Made by a program: the position numbers and the translations under genes. A DNA stretch of 45,229 bases, taken from the IMG/VR virus record IMGVR_UViG_3300049856_000077, positions 1-45,229 of that record. One strand, written 5' to 3'. The stretch comes from a virus. A model generated the notes under the pieces. It did not search any database and was not told the DNA's origin. It was given only the letters and a program-made list of their open reading frames with translations. Positions 25,481-34,739 of this stretch are shown here, piece by piece (within the stretch, counting starts at the first letter, position 1; each line of letters opens with the position of its first letter).

Positions 25481-25931
25481 CGCTCACTGGGCGCCAGATG
25501 TAATCAACTGCATTATTAGCACCAGCTACTCCCATCCAAATCTGTGCAGCAACACCAGGAGCAGAGTTTCCATTCTGAATTCCACCTACAATATTACCGC
25601 CGTAAGCTGCACTAAGATCAAGTGCAGTTCCCATTGTCACTTTATCTACTGTCATCACAGTAGTACCAGAACTTGCGCCGGGGTCTTGCTTGATGGTGTA
25701 AGTTATAGTTGTGCCACTTGCCACTGTAATTTGGAATATACCATTATATTCCTCAATGTCATGGCCTTGAATCAAACACCAATCATTCGTGGCGAGTGTT
25801 GCTGTTGACGCCATTGTAAGCGTCGCAGTTGTCCCGCTTCGCGTGGTTGCGGCGTTGCTAGAGAGTTGCGCAAATGCCGCATTACTAGTACCGCGAGCAA
25901 TTATTGCTGTTGTTGATTTTGTAGCTGCCAT
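25338..25931 (-). CDS. Phage tail or head-fibre protein, 197 aa
   Basis: Ser/Thr/Ala-rich beta protein. The N-terminal half has GTTATLTMASTATLATNDWCLIQGHDIEEYNG-like folding segments typical of virion surface domains. The C-terminal 60 residues lie in the GC-rich cassette. Zero bases separate it from the next gene. Likely structural; no enzyme motif is seen. Confidence 0.65.
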   Translation of the reverse strand: MAATKSTTAIIARGTSNAAFAQLSSNAATTRSGTTATLTMASTATLATNDWCLIQGHDIEEYNGIFQITVASGTTITYTIKQDPGASSGTTVMTVDKVTMGTALDLSAAYGGNIVGGIQNGNSAPGVAAQIWMGVAGANNAVDYIWRPVSGGDTTAKSWSPFSMSLGLGLSFINFAVCRNTTNAVDCMLQATYVTAV

Positions 25932-25932
25932 G

Positions 25933-26184
25933 TCAAACCTTGTTCAATTCAGCTTCAAACGCTGCGATCATATCAGCATATGGACTCTTGGTAGATTGTT
26001 GTGCTACGTATGCATCATGAACTGCTTTAATCTTAGCTGCATAAGGAACTAGGTTTTGGCCGCTTTTTAATTCCATGCTACCAAGATCAAAGTGCCATTC
26101 ATCAGGTTGCCCCGCATTATAGATGACAACAATTGAACCAACTGCTTGGTCATTCACGGCAGGAATAGGAACAGTCCAGGCCAT
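25933..26184 (-). CDS. Hypothetical late protein, 83 aa
   Basis: Begins MAWTVPIPAVNDQAVGSI and has a helical C-terminal half. It sits among small tail or surface proteins with 1-9 base spacing. Possibly a chaperone or a small structural subunit. No family is recognised. Confidence 0.65.
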   Translation of the reverse strand: MAWTVPIPAVNDQAVGSIVVIYNAGQPDEWHFDLGSMELKSGQNLVPYAAKIKAVHDAYVAQQSTKSPYADMIAAFEAELNKV

Positions 26185-26193
26185 ATTGTTCTC

Positions 26194-26589
26194 CTATTCA
26201 GCAGTGATTGTAGGAGTAACTTTCACATTATCTCCCACAGTTGTAATTACGAATGGAACACCAGAACCACGCTCACTCCAGATCAGAACAGTAGAAGTGA
26301 CCTGAACAACAAAGTATCCATAGCAGTTCTCTGAACCTGCCCCAGAACAAGTGAATGTTTGTTGTGGGTATGCAATAGATTCAGCAGCAGCAGCACCCCA
26401 AGTCGCTCCAACAAGGTTGATTGCAGCATAACCAGTGAATGTGCACTCAGTATAGGTTGCAGCAGTATCAGTGTCTGATGGTGTTATGTTATTCGAATAT
26501 AGTTTCAGAACAAGATTCTCAGGAGCAGTCTTATTGACCATGTGCTCTAGAATCTTGTTCGATCCTACGGTAGGTACATTGAGTGCCAC
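26194..26589 (-). CDS. Small beta-rich virion protein, 131 aa
   Basis: Begins MALNVPTVGSNKILEHMV and is followed by strands (LVLKLYSNNITPSD, YPQQTFTCSG, VLIWSERGSGVPFVI). This type of protein recurs among phage tail and head-surface genes. It probably forms part of the virion surface. Function not established. Confidence 0.65.
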   Translation of the reverse strand: MALNVPTVGSNKILEHMVNKTAPENLVLKLYSNNITPSDTDTAATYTECTFTGYAAINLVGATWGAAAAESIAYPQQTFTCSGAGSENCYGYFVVQVTSTVLIWSERGSGVPFVITTVGDNVKVTPTITAE

Positions 26590-26598
26590 TATGTACTC

Positions 26599-26904
26599 CT
26601 ACATGTAACCTAATCCTCTAGCTGCATCACGAGAGATACCCATCCGGGAAGGAGGAATATTGTCGTAACGAGCGAGAGAAATTTCTTGCACAGGTACTTT
26701 GAGTGACAAAGTAGTGAGGCCACTAGAATCTACAAAATCTACCCAAGCAAAACCAAAATCAGAGGTGTCAGTAATTATACCTACTGCCCCCTGATGAGTT
26801 ACCCACTTCTTAGCTTTGAGCCAAACTGGTGGCTGATAGAGCAATTCTGGAGTTGGGACAGGTACTGGCTTCTTGCCAAACAGTTTTTCAATCCACTGTG
26901 TCAT
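26599..26904 (-). CDS. Hypothetical late protein, 101 aa
   Basis: Starts MTQWIEKLFGKKPVPVPTPELL, then a beta-rich domain containing WVTHQGAVGIITDTSDFGFAWVDFVD, which resembles small SH3-like folds. It overlaps the upstream gene by 17 bases. Probably structural. The family is not known to me. Confidence 0.6.
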   Translation of the reverse strand: MTQWIEKLFGKKPVPVPTPELLYQPPVWLKAKKWVTHQGAVGIITDTSDFGFAWVDFVDSSGLTTLSLKVPVQEISLARYDNIPPSRMGISRDAARGLGYM

Positions 26905-27229
26905 AGATCGCTACTCCTCCAACAGCAGTACCAACAGTCATGTTGAGAGTTAGTGCTTCACCAACAAGAGTAATAGCCCACGGCATCGGACTATTACCAG
27001 GGCCACAAGGACAGACAAGACCACCATTAGCTGCTAACGGAGCTGCACCAGTAAGATCAGTTGTAGCAGCAGATTGCCATTTGACAGAATTAGCGAGTGT
27101 GGTTACCAGATAGAATTGCAGAAGACGTATACGCTTCCCTGCAACTGCTGCAACTACCTGACCTGATGCTGCAAGAGCAATTACTGCTGTATCTGCTCCT
27201 GAGTTTGATTGTCTTACAAGTGCTACCAT
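26888..27229 (-). CDS. Beta-sandwich virion protein, 113 aa
   Basis: Pattern RIRLLQFYLVTTLANSVKW ... LAANGGLV ... PWAITLVGEALTLN ... VGGVAIYD is common in small phage decoration or fibre-like proteins. It follows the endolysin gene. Ala/Val/Thr-rich with no charged catalytic cluster. Structural role inferred. Confidence 0.7.
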   Translation of the reverse strand: MVALVRQSNSGADTAVIALAASGQVVAAVAGKRIRLLQFYLVTTLANSVKWQSAATTDLTGAAPLAANGGLVCPCGPGNSPMPWAITLVGEALTLNMTVGTAVGGVAIYDTVD

Positions 27230-27252
27230 ATGTGTTCCTTATATATGAGTGT

Positions 27253-27657
27253 TCAAATTGGTCCTGGAAATGGTGCAGGATACTGAGCATGAGTTAGTTG
27301 AAAATGAGGTCCATCAGGAAATGTTTTCCAATCTCCACCCCACTCGATTGGAATATGAAGTTCAAGTGCAGCAGTTTTCATTGCCTCTGCAATTTTATGA
27401 TACAGTGGCCAATCCCATCTTACTTGCCCATCAATTAATGCACCAAGATCAACTGCATGTCCTGTAAGATGGCGAGATTTCATTGTCTGAGAGGCACCAC
27501 ATTCACACAATGCTCTTTGCCTCTCGATGCTTCTTACACCTTCAAGAACTGTGAAATCTATTGTACTAAGTTGTATTGCACGTGAAACTACTTCCACTAG
27601 ATCTTCATGTACACCCTGTAGATTCCACTTACTTTTGAGCCCCAGAGAAAATGTCAT
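27253..27657 (-). CDS. Endolysin, M15 peptidase (L-Ala-D-Glu / D-Ala type)
   Basis: Zinc peptidase that cleaves peptidoglycan peptides. Zinc ligands are visible: SRHLTGHAVDLGA (His63, Asp70) and DGPHFQL (His118). The IEWGGDW segment also fits the M15 family. The 134-residue length is a bare catalytic domain with no wall-binding module, usual for Gram-negative hosts. There is no signal peptide, so a holin is needed for release; one is encoded at 23682-24065. Confidence 0.92.
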   Translation of the reverse strand: MTFSLGLKSKWNLQGVHEDLVEVVSRAIQLSTIDFTVLEGVRSIERQRALCECGASQTMKSRHLTGHAVDLGALIDGQVRWDWPLYHKIAEAMKTAALELHIPIEWGGDWKTFPDGPHFQLTHAQYPAPFPGPI

Positions 27658-27672
27658 ATGTGCTCCGATTAC

Positions 27673-28218
27673 TTATGCAAGATCAGGACGGAACATAAGA
27701 GAAGAAGCCCCTAGTCCGTAACCAACTTTCTGAGAAACTGTTCCTGCTGTAGTAGCAATTGCTCCGGCTGTGTTAGAGAGATAATACAATTGTCCTGGGG
27801 TGAGTCCTGCAATTGCTGTACACATACCAAGTAACATTACCTCTCCATACGAACCAGATGCAATTCCTGCTGCTGTAGAACACCACGCATGTGCAGGTTT
27901 AGTTGCATCTACAGCACTTGCTTTTCTCGCTGTCAAAACTCCAGCTCCACCATCATACAGATTAATTATATCTCCATATGAAAGTGCAGCACCAGCAATA
28001 CAATACACCCGAGTCAGATTCTGTACAAGCAGGGTCGTAGAAAGAGGTGTTGTGGAGTAGAACTGAGAATCTGCTGCAAGCACTCCTGTATACGCATCAA
28101 GAGCAATTGCTAGATTCCGTATTGCATTATACACACGTGTGAACTCAGCAAAGAATGCTGGATCTGGCGGATCTGCAATATTTGGGAGACCTAGATTGAC
28201 ACTGCTCTTGTAGCTCAT
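27673..28218 (-). CDS. Fibre-like virion protein, 181 aa
   Basis: N-terminal 55 residues are helical (FAEFTRVYNAIRNLAIALDAY), as in fibre bases. The C-terminal part has GLTPGQLYYLSNTAGAI and VGYGLGASSLMFRP, a pattern shared by head-fibre-type and some tail proteins. It lies between the tail nozzle and the endolysin. A structural role is likely. Confidence 0.7.
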   Translation of the reverse strand: MSYKSSVNLGLPNIADPPDPAFFAEFTRVYNAIRNLAIALDAYTGVLAADSQFYSTTPLSTTLLVQNLTRVYCIAGAALSYGDIINLYDGGAGVLTARKASAVDATKPAHAWCSTAAGIASGSYGEVMLLGMCTAIAGLTPGQLYYLSNTAGAIATTAGTVSQKVGYGLGASSLMFRPDLA

Positions 28219-28227
28219 GTTGTACTC

Positions 28228-29811
28228 TTATCGGTTCCCATGCACATGGAATGCAAGCACAAAAGAAGACAGAGAGAATCCTCCTACAAACATGATTGAA
28301 TGATTTAAGGCTGTATTGTGGAACTTAAATATCTTCTGCCTATCTGCTGGCACAGATGCATTGTATCCAGTGTATTTAGTGCAAGAATCTATTGTTCCGC
28401 CCTTTACTGAAGCGAAATCATATGCAGCACAACTCTGATTAAGTCCAACAGATTGCATCACAACTTCTTCAAGAGTCAGCAATCTTGCGCGAACATACTG
28501 GAATTTACCAAGAAGGATCACACCTGAAGATCTAGGACTATCTACTTCAGTATCAACAACTACGATTGCACCAGATGACTGCAAGAAAGCAATACTTTTT
28601 CTAGGCACATCAACTACAGCTGGATCGAGATATTCATACTCGAAACAATCTACGTGCGGTACTTTCAATTTCCCGTATCTCTTCTGACTCATATCATACA
28701 CAATTGCATGAGTGAGCGAAGTCTTGCCATAAGAGATAATCATGTATCTATCTGCTATGGAAGTTATTCGTTTCTTGAGTGGAATGGAGAGTTGTTCAAA
28801 AGAGAATGTTAAAGTGGCTTCATCGAAATCTTCAAAATTCGCTCCTGCAATGAAGTCTGTAACTTCCGGCATCTTCGTGTCAGTTGATGTAGAAGAAAGC
28901 AATTGTAAACCTGAAGTGGAGTACACATACTGATTCCCTGTAGTTGTATCGTATGTTACCAAGTCAGGGTCAGCACATCCGCCAGAAGCTACAATCTCTT
29001 TGAAATTGAACGGGTAACGAGAGTTTCCTGAATAGACTGCAGATACAATATTGACTGTAGTATAAACAGCAAGTCCGAATGTGGCAGGTTTCAGGAAAGT
29101 TATCGGTCCTTTTGCGCCCTCCAATTTGAGAGAACCTGCGCCAGTTGTGAGAGAGGGAGTGAAGTCTACAGAATTGAGAGTGTAGTCAATATCCAGAGTG
29201 GATGACCAATAAATTGTGGAGGCATCAAAGGCTATCAAATACCCCTGGAATGAAGCAATTCCGAGGATGTTAGCAGCTACCAGACCAGTGAGAGTTACTG
29301 CAATGAGTGCATTGGTTGCTGAATTGTATTTATAGCAACCTTGTCCGGTGAAATAGATATACGTAATTCCCTGCACTGTTGCATAAGTGATGAGGGAATT
29401 TTGTGTGTATGGAACAGAAGTTGCACATGCAGTCCAAACAGTATCACCTAGGGCAAGAGTGTAGATAGCCCCAGAGAATTGTGGAGAGAAAAAGACACGT
29501 GGGCCTTTTACTGAAGCACTCAATGCATTAGATACAATTATTTCTACATCCTCAAATAGAGTGGATGCAGGAGTAATTGCTTCTACAATAGATTCATAAC
29601 CAACAGATTGAAAACCAAATGGTGCTGGAATTACATTGTGGGCGTAGTATGCAATTGCTACACCTACGTCTCGATCTACGTCTTCTGTAGAAACAAGTGA
29701 ACGATTAAAAGTATTATCGGGGCCAGCAACTATTACAGTTCTGCCTTGAAAGTCTGTCAGAAAAGGTAATGCCTTAGCTGATAGATTCCCACGATAAGTA
29801 ATAAGGCTCAC
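28228..29811 (-). CDS. Tail nozzle/hub protein, beta-propeller-like, 527 aa
   Basis: Almost all beta strands. Repeated blocks such as FQGYLIAFDASTIYWSSTLD and RYMIISYGKTSLTHAIVYD resemble blades of a propeller. Position after the adaptor and fibre genes, and size, match P22 gp10/T7 gp12-like nozzle proteins. It would form the distal part of a short tail. The assignment is by fold impression and order, not by a signature motif. Confidence 0.75.
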   Translation of the reverse strand: MSLITYRGNLSAKALPFLTDFQGRTVIVAGPDNTFNRSLVSTEDVDRDVGVAIAYYAHNVIPAPFGFQSVGYESIVEAITPASTLFEDVEIIVSNALSASVKGPRVFFSPQFSGAIYTLALGDTVWTACATSVPYTQNSLITYATVQGITYIYFTGQGCYKYNSATNALIAVTLTGLVAANILGIASFQGYLIAFDASTIYWSSTLDIDYTLNSVDFTPSLTTGAGSLKLEGAKGPITFLKPATFGLAVYTTVNIVSAVYSGNSRYPFNFKEIVASGGCADPDLVTYDTTTGNQYVYSTSGLQLLSSTSTDTKMPEVTDFIAGANFEDFDEATLTFSFEQLSIPLKKRITSIADRYMIISYGKTSLTHAIVYDMSQKRYGKLKVPHVDCFEYEYLDPAVVDVPRKSIAFLQSSGAIVVVDTEVDSPRSSGVILLGKFQYVRARLLTLEEVVMQSVGLNQSCAAYDFASVKGGTIDSCTKYTGYNASVPADRQKIFKFHNTALNHSIMFVGGFSLSSFVLAFHVHGNR

Positions 29812-29838
29812 TTGTTTTCTCGCTTAGCGATTCCTGTA

Positions 29839-30246
29839 TTATGACACAGCCGGAACTAGAGAAAGTTGTCGCACATCTGCACTCTGTTCATCTTCGAATA
29901 TAATTCCGTACAGAGAATTGATCTGAAGAGGACTGAGAGAGATTTCTCCGAATTGATCAAATGAGATGAGTGGAAGAGGAGAAATAGTTTCAGTCTCCCC
30001 TAGTTCATCCAGCTCTTTCTGAAAAGCTACTTTGTTCTCTTCAGGGATACTATAGTTATTAGGTTGCCCTTCAATTGGTGTACCAAAACGAGCAGCTATT
30101 TGTGTCTGCTGTTTTGCATACGCACGGAGTTCAATATCTAGAGCAGGAAGTGCACGAGCTATACGATAACCAACACGTGCTGGAAGATTTTGATTAATGA
30201 GCACTTGGAGTGCAGGCATTGCAGAAACAAGTTTAGAGATTTTCAT
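29839..30246 (-). CDS. Hypothetical virion-assembly protein, 135 aa
   Basis: Start ATG 30246 has AGGAG 6 bases upstream. A longer frame to 30495 would run into the fibre gene and is not supported. Residues begin MKISKLVSAMPALQVLINQNLPARVGYRIARAL, a pattern found in small phage proteins next to adaptor or nozzle genes, and continue with KVAFQKELDEL and an acidic C-terminus. Probably a head-tail assembly factor. The exact role is unknown. Confidence 0.72.
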   Translation of the reverse strand: MKISKLVSAMPALQVLINQNLPARVGYRIARALPALDIELRAYAKQQTQIAARFGTPIEGQPNNYSIPEENKVAFQKELDELGETETISPLPLISFDQFGEISLSPLQINSLYGIIFEDEQSADVRQLSLVPAVS

Positions 30247-30283
30247 TGGAGACTCCTGAGAGAGGCGGGGTTGAGAAGATTGC

Positions 30284-31558
30284 TTATGCAACCGTAGTGA
30301 TAGCCGTCCACGTAGTTCCCCCATCCGTATTAATATACGCACGAGTTGTAGTGGATGACCCATCTGAGCGAAGGTAGAGAGAACCTTTTGCTGCAGATAT
30401 TGTTGGTGCACCTGATCCGAAGAACACACCGAAATTAGCTGTAGAGGAAAAAGCAAATCCTTTTCCAGAAGTTCCACCTGCCGCAATTGCAACATTACTA
30501 GCCAGACGAACTAATCCATCACCAAATTTATCTGTGTAATTGCTGTTATAGCAAGTAAATACAGAAGAGGCATCAAAGATGAAAGCATTACCAGTCGCAC
30601 CGGCTACAACAAGCATATTCTCTGTTGTAGTCATGCTCTGAGAGGTAGTGCCATTCTTCTTGAATGCACGTATCTCTATTGGTGCTCGTGCACCAGAATT
30701 TTTTGTAGTATCCGCAGTAGTACTGACACCAGATAGAACTAGACCACTTATAGCTTCTGAATAAGCTGTTATCCACAAACCACCTTGGTTGCCATCATAT
30801 TTGACAAAAGTTCCGTACGTATCAGTTTCAGCAATAGATGTCATCCCATGAGCAACATCACTTGACTTAAATGTCAGAATCTCATCATCTGCTGCACTCT
30901 GATTGATTGTGACTCCAGATGCATTAAATGCATTCTGTGTGGGGGTAGTTCCACCGCCAAATAGAATTCTGCCACTATCAGTCCAGAGAGTGAAGTTATT
31001 TGTTGCAGCAACTCCAGTAGGTGCAGTAAGTTTGAGAGTTGCCGCTCTTGTAAGAGTTGCTGCTCCTGCTGCTACAACAAGAGAGAAGATACCTGCAACG
31101 AATTCTGAGTGAGTAGAAGATGCAGCCTTAGTTATTGTTTTAGCTACTCGGAGAGAATATGCAGGAAAACCAATTTCTGCGTCTATTCCACCACCGATAT
31201 AGAGACCAGACGCTCCACCAGAAGAACCTCCTTGTCCTCCTATGAGTGTTCCAATAATAGAAAGAGTGGTATCTCCTACTGCTGCACTATATGCGGCCCC
31301 AATTGAATTCCCAGATGTATTAAGCAGTGAGACATAGACATTATCCCATGTAACACTACCATCATCCACAGTCAATCTAGTTGAACCGTTAATACTTAAA
31401 CTAACACCACCTACATACGGCTGGAAGAAACCACTATCTAAATCTCCTGAAAAAGAAATTCCAGGCGCACCTGCAGAACCAGCAACAAAAACAAATTGCG
31501 CAATTGCAGGCGAGGATTGTGTAGTAGTTGTACCAGGAGTCCAAATAGATGCGCTCAT
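30284..31558 (-). CDS. Tail fibre-like protein, 424 aa
   Basis: Start ATG 31558 (MSASIWTPG) with AGGAAAC upstream; an upstream ATG at 31690 would overlap the adaptor gene by over 100 bases. It has ISFSGDLDSGFFQPYVGGVSL...STRLTVDDG, the fibre pattern in which short strands repeat along a trimer. The C-terminus (SLYLRSDGSSTTTRAYINTDGG) is a typical fibre end. No chaperone or endosialidase domain is evident. It probably contributes to receptor contact. Confidence 0.78.
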   Translation of the reverse strand: MSASIWTPGTTTTQSSPAIAQFVFVAGSAGAPGISFSGDLDSGFFQPYVGGVSLSINGSTRLTVDDGSVTWDNVYVSLLNTSGNSIGAAYSAAVGDTTLSIIGTLIGGQGGSSGGASGLYIGGGIDAEIGFPAYSLRVAKTITKAASSTHSEFVAGIFSLVVAAGAATLTRAATLKLTAPTGVAATNNFTLWTDSGRILFGGGTTPTQNAFNASGVTINQSAADDEILTFKSSDVAHGMTSIAETDTYGTFVKYDGNQGGLWITAYSEAISGLVLSGVSTTADTTKNSGARAPIEIRAFKKNGTTSQSMTTTENMLVVAGATGNAFIFDASSVFTCYNSNYTDKFGDGLVRLASNVAIAAGGTSGKGFAFSSTANFGVFFGSGAPTISAAKGSLYLRSDGSSTTTRAYINTDGGTTWTAITTVA

Positions 31559-31565
31559 ATGTTTC

Positions 31566-32159
31566 CTAATTCCCAATGCCTGTAACAGCGTGTTTCGTAA
31601 GATCAGCACGTGCTTCCATAGCCAACGCCTGATATTGTTTATGTTGTTCATCAAAACCAATAGTTTTGAATACAATCGAGACTGCTTCATAAATTATGGC
31701 AAATGGGTGATCATCTGCAATCCAAGAAGAGAATGATGCAGCAACAACAGAAGGATTTAGGTAACAACCAAGAATTGCGTATTGGAACGTGGTGGAAGAT
31801 CTGATCTGTATAGATGCACCAGCTACATAGAATACATCTAAACGATCAGAACCATATTCATCTATTACCTTCTCAGGTACTATGTACCCAAAGAAGTCAC
31901 CAGGAGATGAATTGACTGCATCATACTTACGTATGTAGCGAGGTTTCCGCCAGAGAGGAATTATTGTTTTATAATCCAATGTCTGGTAGAAATCAGATGT
32001 GCTGAACGCAATAGAATATTCAGCAAAATCTTTTATCCAATCATCTGCCTGATGTGCTTTGAGAGTAGCTGCTTGAACTGCCAATGTAGACTCTGCTACC
32101 AGATCAGCTCTGTTAGTTAGAGAATAAACATTTGTCAGCAGCTCAGCAAAAGTTGTCAT
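31566..32159 (-). CDS. Head-tail adaptor protein, 197 aa
   Basis: Size, alpha-rich composition and position after the capsid genes match the T7 gp11/P22 gp4-like adaptor that docks on the portal. Visible segments: TFAELLTNVYSLTNRADLVAES, DWIKDFAEYSIAF, and a C-terminal helical region. The start overlaps the preceding stop by ATGA. Assigned mainly by context. Confidence 0.75.
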   Translation of the reverse strand: MTTFAELLTNVYSLTNRADLVAESTLAVQAATLKAHQADDWIKDFAEYSIAFSTSDFYQTLDYKTIIPLWRKPRYIRKYDAVNSSPGDFFGYIVPEKVIDEYGSDRLDVFYVAGASIQIRSSTTFQYAILGCYLNPSVVAASFSSWIADDHPFAIIYEAVSIVFKTIGFDEQHKQYQALAMEARADLTKHAVTGIGN

Positions 32160-32326
32160 GCGCGATCAACCTCGTCAATTACCAGTGTTTCGCCATCTTC
32201 CAAGAGAAGTTCTACTGAGAGATCAATGATTCGTGTATCATCTTTCAGCTCCTCTCCCTTATACACTTTAACTTCCACCATCTTATCAGCTGCACACATT
32301 GCAGTAATGATTACTTTTGAGGTCAT
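32156..32326 (-). CDS. Hypothetical small late protein, 56 aa
   Basis: ATG 32326 with AGGA upstream is preferred to TTG 32347. Beta-rich, acidic (MTSKVIITAMCAADK...). It overlaps the adaptor gene by 4 bases. It may be a head-completion or assembly factor; no family is recognised. Confidence 0.65.
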   Translation of the reverse strand: MTSKVIITAMCAADKMVEVKVYKGEELKDDTRIIDLSVELLLEDGETLVIDEVDRA

Positions 32327-32379
32327 GTTAGTCCTAGTTAGTTCCAATTGAGTGATTAAATGGAGGAAGAATAGCTATG

Positions 32380-32859
32380 CTACGAAACTCGTGAAGCAGA
32401 TGCTCCGCCACCAACTTTAATGCCAGATGAAGCAGGGACAGAATTAGAGTTCTGAGATGCGCCACGAATACTCATAGAGTTCGCAATCTGGCCAAGTCCT
32501 TTGTTTTCAGACTTACCCATATCTCGACTCATACCCATTTCTTCCATGAGTTTCAAACGCTCTTCTTCACGAATACGCTGTTTAATTCCTGCAAGAGGGT
32601 CATTGAATGCAGCTACATCAGCAACTGTCTTGTTCTCTGCATCAATGTAGAAAGTAGTAGAAGTCTTGCATTCTTTCGTGAGTTCAGCTATTTCATCTGC
32701 ATCAGCAGTGAAGTAGTTATGATTCATGAAGTGAACAACTTTCCCGTTCTTGAATGCATAACCCATCATCTCAGGTTTGGATTTGAATAGATGGATTACT
32801 TCTTTTGGTTCTTCTGTGGGAACTGCGACAGCAGCAGCATGATCGATAGTATCAGACAT
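32380..32859 (-). CDS. Capsid-associated protein, 159 aa
   Basis: Next gene after the capsid protein. The first 85 residues include KSKPEMMGYAFKNGKVVHFMNHNYFTADADEIAEL. Next comes a charged helix (RIREEERLKLMEEMG). The last 45 residues are Ser/Gly/Asn-rich and disordered. Likely a head-completion or cement protein by position. Confidence 0.7.
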   Translation of the reverse strand: MSDTIDHAAAVAVPTEEPKEVIHLFKSKPEMMGYAFKNGKVVHFMNHNYFTADADEIAELTKECKTSTTFYIDAENKTVADVAAFNDPLAGIKQRIREEERLKLMEEMGMSRDMGKSENKGLGQIANSMSIRGASQNSNSVPASSGIKVGGGASASRVS

Positions 32860-32984
32860 TTTGGTTCCTTGGCGGTTGAGTTAGATAACAAGAACAGGCG
32901 TTTGATTTAACCACATAACACCTGTAATAAACTGTGGGCCCTTCCCCGCCAGGAGAAAAGCAGTGTGTAGCAACTGACTAACTA

Positions 32985-34220
32985 TTACCCTGCGGCAGCG
33001 GCAGTCAAGTTGTACACGACACCGTTAGCAGGAGGATTCTTGATAACACAGGTGAGTTCTGTAGTCAAGGTTCCACCAACTGCGTCAATACCGTTATCCG
33101 ATACTGCTTCACCCGGCTCATTGAACTCTCTGTTCTGTGTCTTCCGGTCACCCAGGTAGGCAACACGGAAAGTAGACAGATCAACACCCAGAGCCATCTT
33201 CGAATACGAAGAATTGGAGTTCAGAAGAGGATGCTCAATCATCTGGAAAGTTCCACGAGAAGTCTTAACGCGAGAATATTGCAGACCCCAGCTGGTTTGT
33301 CCATCTACGATAGAATAGAACGAACCAGTTGCAAGACGAGCAATACCAGTGATCACTTTCTTAGCAGTACCACCTACAAACAGAAGACGCTCATTACCTA
33401 CTTTCGGATCAGTTGACTGATTGAACAGCGGATCGAGGAAACCTTCCAGTTGCGGATAAGTTGTGGTACCGCCAGCAGTGTACACGTTGGTTGCACTGTA
33501 GTACGAAGGATAGTTACCTAGAGTACCCACAATGTTGATAAACCCATCCATTGTACGGAAAGGTTGACCGTTGCGGTTACCAGTGGATTTCTGTCCAAAG
33601 ATCAATGCTTTCTCAATATCTGCTGCATGGAAAGCTGCACAATCTTGCCGAGATTCAGCAATATTGGTGTCTCCTGCAATCATCATGGTCTGACGAACTG
33701 TGTCAGAGATTGCCCATGTATTACGGAAAATCTGAGTCAGATTGGTAATACGAATAGGATTGATGATCAGAGATTGCGGACGCAAAGAAGCTTCTTCGTA
33801 AGCATTCCCAATCTGATACATCAATGAGTTAGCTGGAATCGTTGCTGCTGCAACAGTACCAACTGCACGAGTGCAAGTGAATTGAGTTGCACTGATAACA
33901 GTATTGACAATAAGGTTCTCGTATGAAGAGGTATTGTCAATTCGCAGAATCATGCCTGGGAGCAAGTTCGTGGTAGACACTACGTTAATCGTAGTATCCG
34001 TAGATGCATGGGTGGAACCATAGCAAGTAACTTGCGGCAGAATCATAGTCTTCGTGAAGAAGCCATGCTCTGGGGCAACAGCAGTTTCACTCTGCAACAT
34101 TGAAGTCAAAGAGAAAAGAATTGCTTCCCCATTAGGCATCAGACGAGTAATCATTCCTGCAAAAGATTTCTTTGCAAGATCCGTCGTCATGTTGTTGGAG
34201 GTAAAAAGTCCAGTGCTCAT
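32985..34220 (-). CDS. Major capsid protein, SU10/DUF5309 type
   Basis: 411-residue shell protein. The start MSTGLFTSNNMTTDLAKKSF, the segment FFTKTMILPQV, and IRITNLTQIFRNTWAISDTVRQT are typical of the DUF5309 (SU10-like) HK97-fold capsid family. Codons are more biased than in neighbouring genes, as expected for the most abundant virion protein. It follows scaffold and decoration genes in the usual order. A short hairpin (TTCGC-TAT-GCGAA at 34252-34264) lies in its leader. Confidence 0.92.
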   Translation of the reverse strand: MSTGLFTSNNMTTDLAKKSFAGMITRLMPNGEAILFSLTSMLQSETAVAPEHGFFTKTMILPQVTCYGSTHASTDTTINVVSTTNLLPGMILRIDNTSSYENLIVNTVISATQFTCTRAVGTVAAATIPANSLMYQIGNAYEEASLRPQSLIINPIRITNLTQIFRNTWAISDTVRQTMMIAGDTNIAESRQDCAAFHAADIEKALIFGQKSTGNRNGQPFRTMDGFINIVGTLGNYPSYYSATNVYTAGGTTTYPQLEGFLDPLFNQSTDPKVGNERLLFVGGTAKKVITGIARLATGSFYSIVDGQTSWGLQYSRVKTSRGTFQMIEHPLLNSNSSYSKMALGVDLSTFRVAYLGDRKTQNREFNEPGEAVSDNGIDAVGGTLTTELTCVIKNPPANGVVYNLTAAAAG

Positions 34221-34284
34221 TTTATTTCCTTAAGATTGAGATGATGTGTGATTCGCTATGCGAAGTGTGTGACAGCAGATTGTT

Positions 34285-34686
34285 TTAGAGAGGGTACAAA
34301 GTGAAAGTAGCTGCACCAGTCTTACGCAATCCTACCCACTGCGAAGAAGACGCTGGGCAAGTTGCACGACCAGCAAGAGTTACACCAGTTGCAGCTACCC
34401 AAGTACCAGCGAAACCAGCAACGCAAGATACCATGAACCAGAGAATATCACCAACATCCATTTCTGGAAATGCTGTTGCCAAGTTAGCTCCAGTATCAAT
34501 TGTCAGATTTCGTCCAGCTGAGAATGCAGTGTACTGAACGACACCAGCTGCAATCTTGGAAGCAGAAACAGTATCGTTAGCGTCAGCAGTAACCAAAGTG
34601 ATATCTGCGTGCACAACCATACCATCACCGACACGTGCATTACGCATCAGACCGCCATCTTGAAGAATTTCCCGTTTGAATCCCAT
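34285..34686 (-). CDS. Head decoration-like protein, 133 aa
   Basis: Beta-rich protein between scaffold and capsid genes. Segments such as MVVHADITLVTADANDTVSASKIAAGVV and VTLAGRATCPASSSQWVGLRKTG fit a capsid-surface or stabilising protein. Codon bias resembles that of the capsid gene, suggesting high expression. No enzyme motif. Confidence 0.75.
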   Translation of the reverse strand: MGFKREILQDGGLMRNARVGDGMVVHADITLVTADANDTVSASKIAAGVVQYTAFSAGRNLTIDTGANLATAFPEMDVGDILWFMVSCVAGFAGTWVAATGVTLAGRATCPASSSQWVGLRKTGAATFTLYPL

Positions 34687-34739
34687 GATTGTTTCCTAGA
34701 AAGTTGAGAGAGTGAGAGAAGAATGAAAGAACTAATTAC

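Noticed and set aside
30247-30495. Longer form of the 135-aa gene from 30495
   Set aside because: The added residues are a shadow of the fibre gene. ATG 30246 has AGGAG at correct distance.
31559-31690. Longer start for the tail fibre gene at 31690
   Set aside because: It would overlap the adaptor gene. ATG 31558 has a good AGGAAAC site and begins a typical fibre N-terminus.
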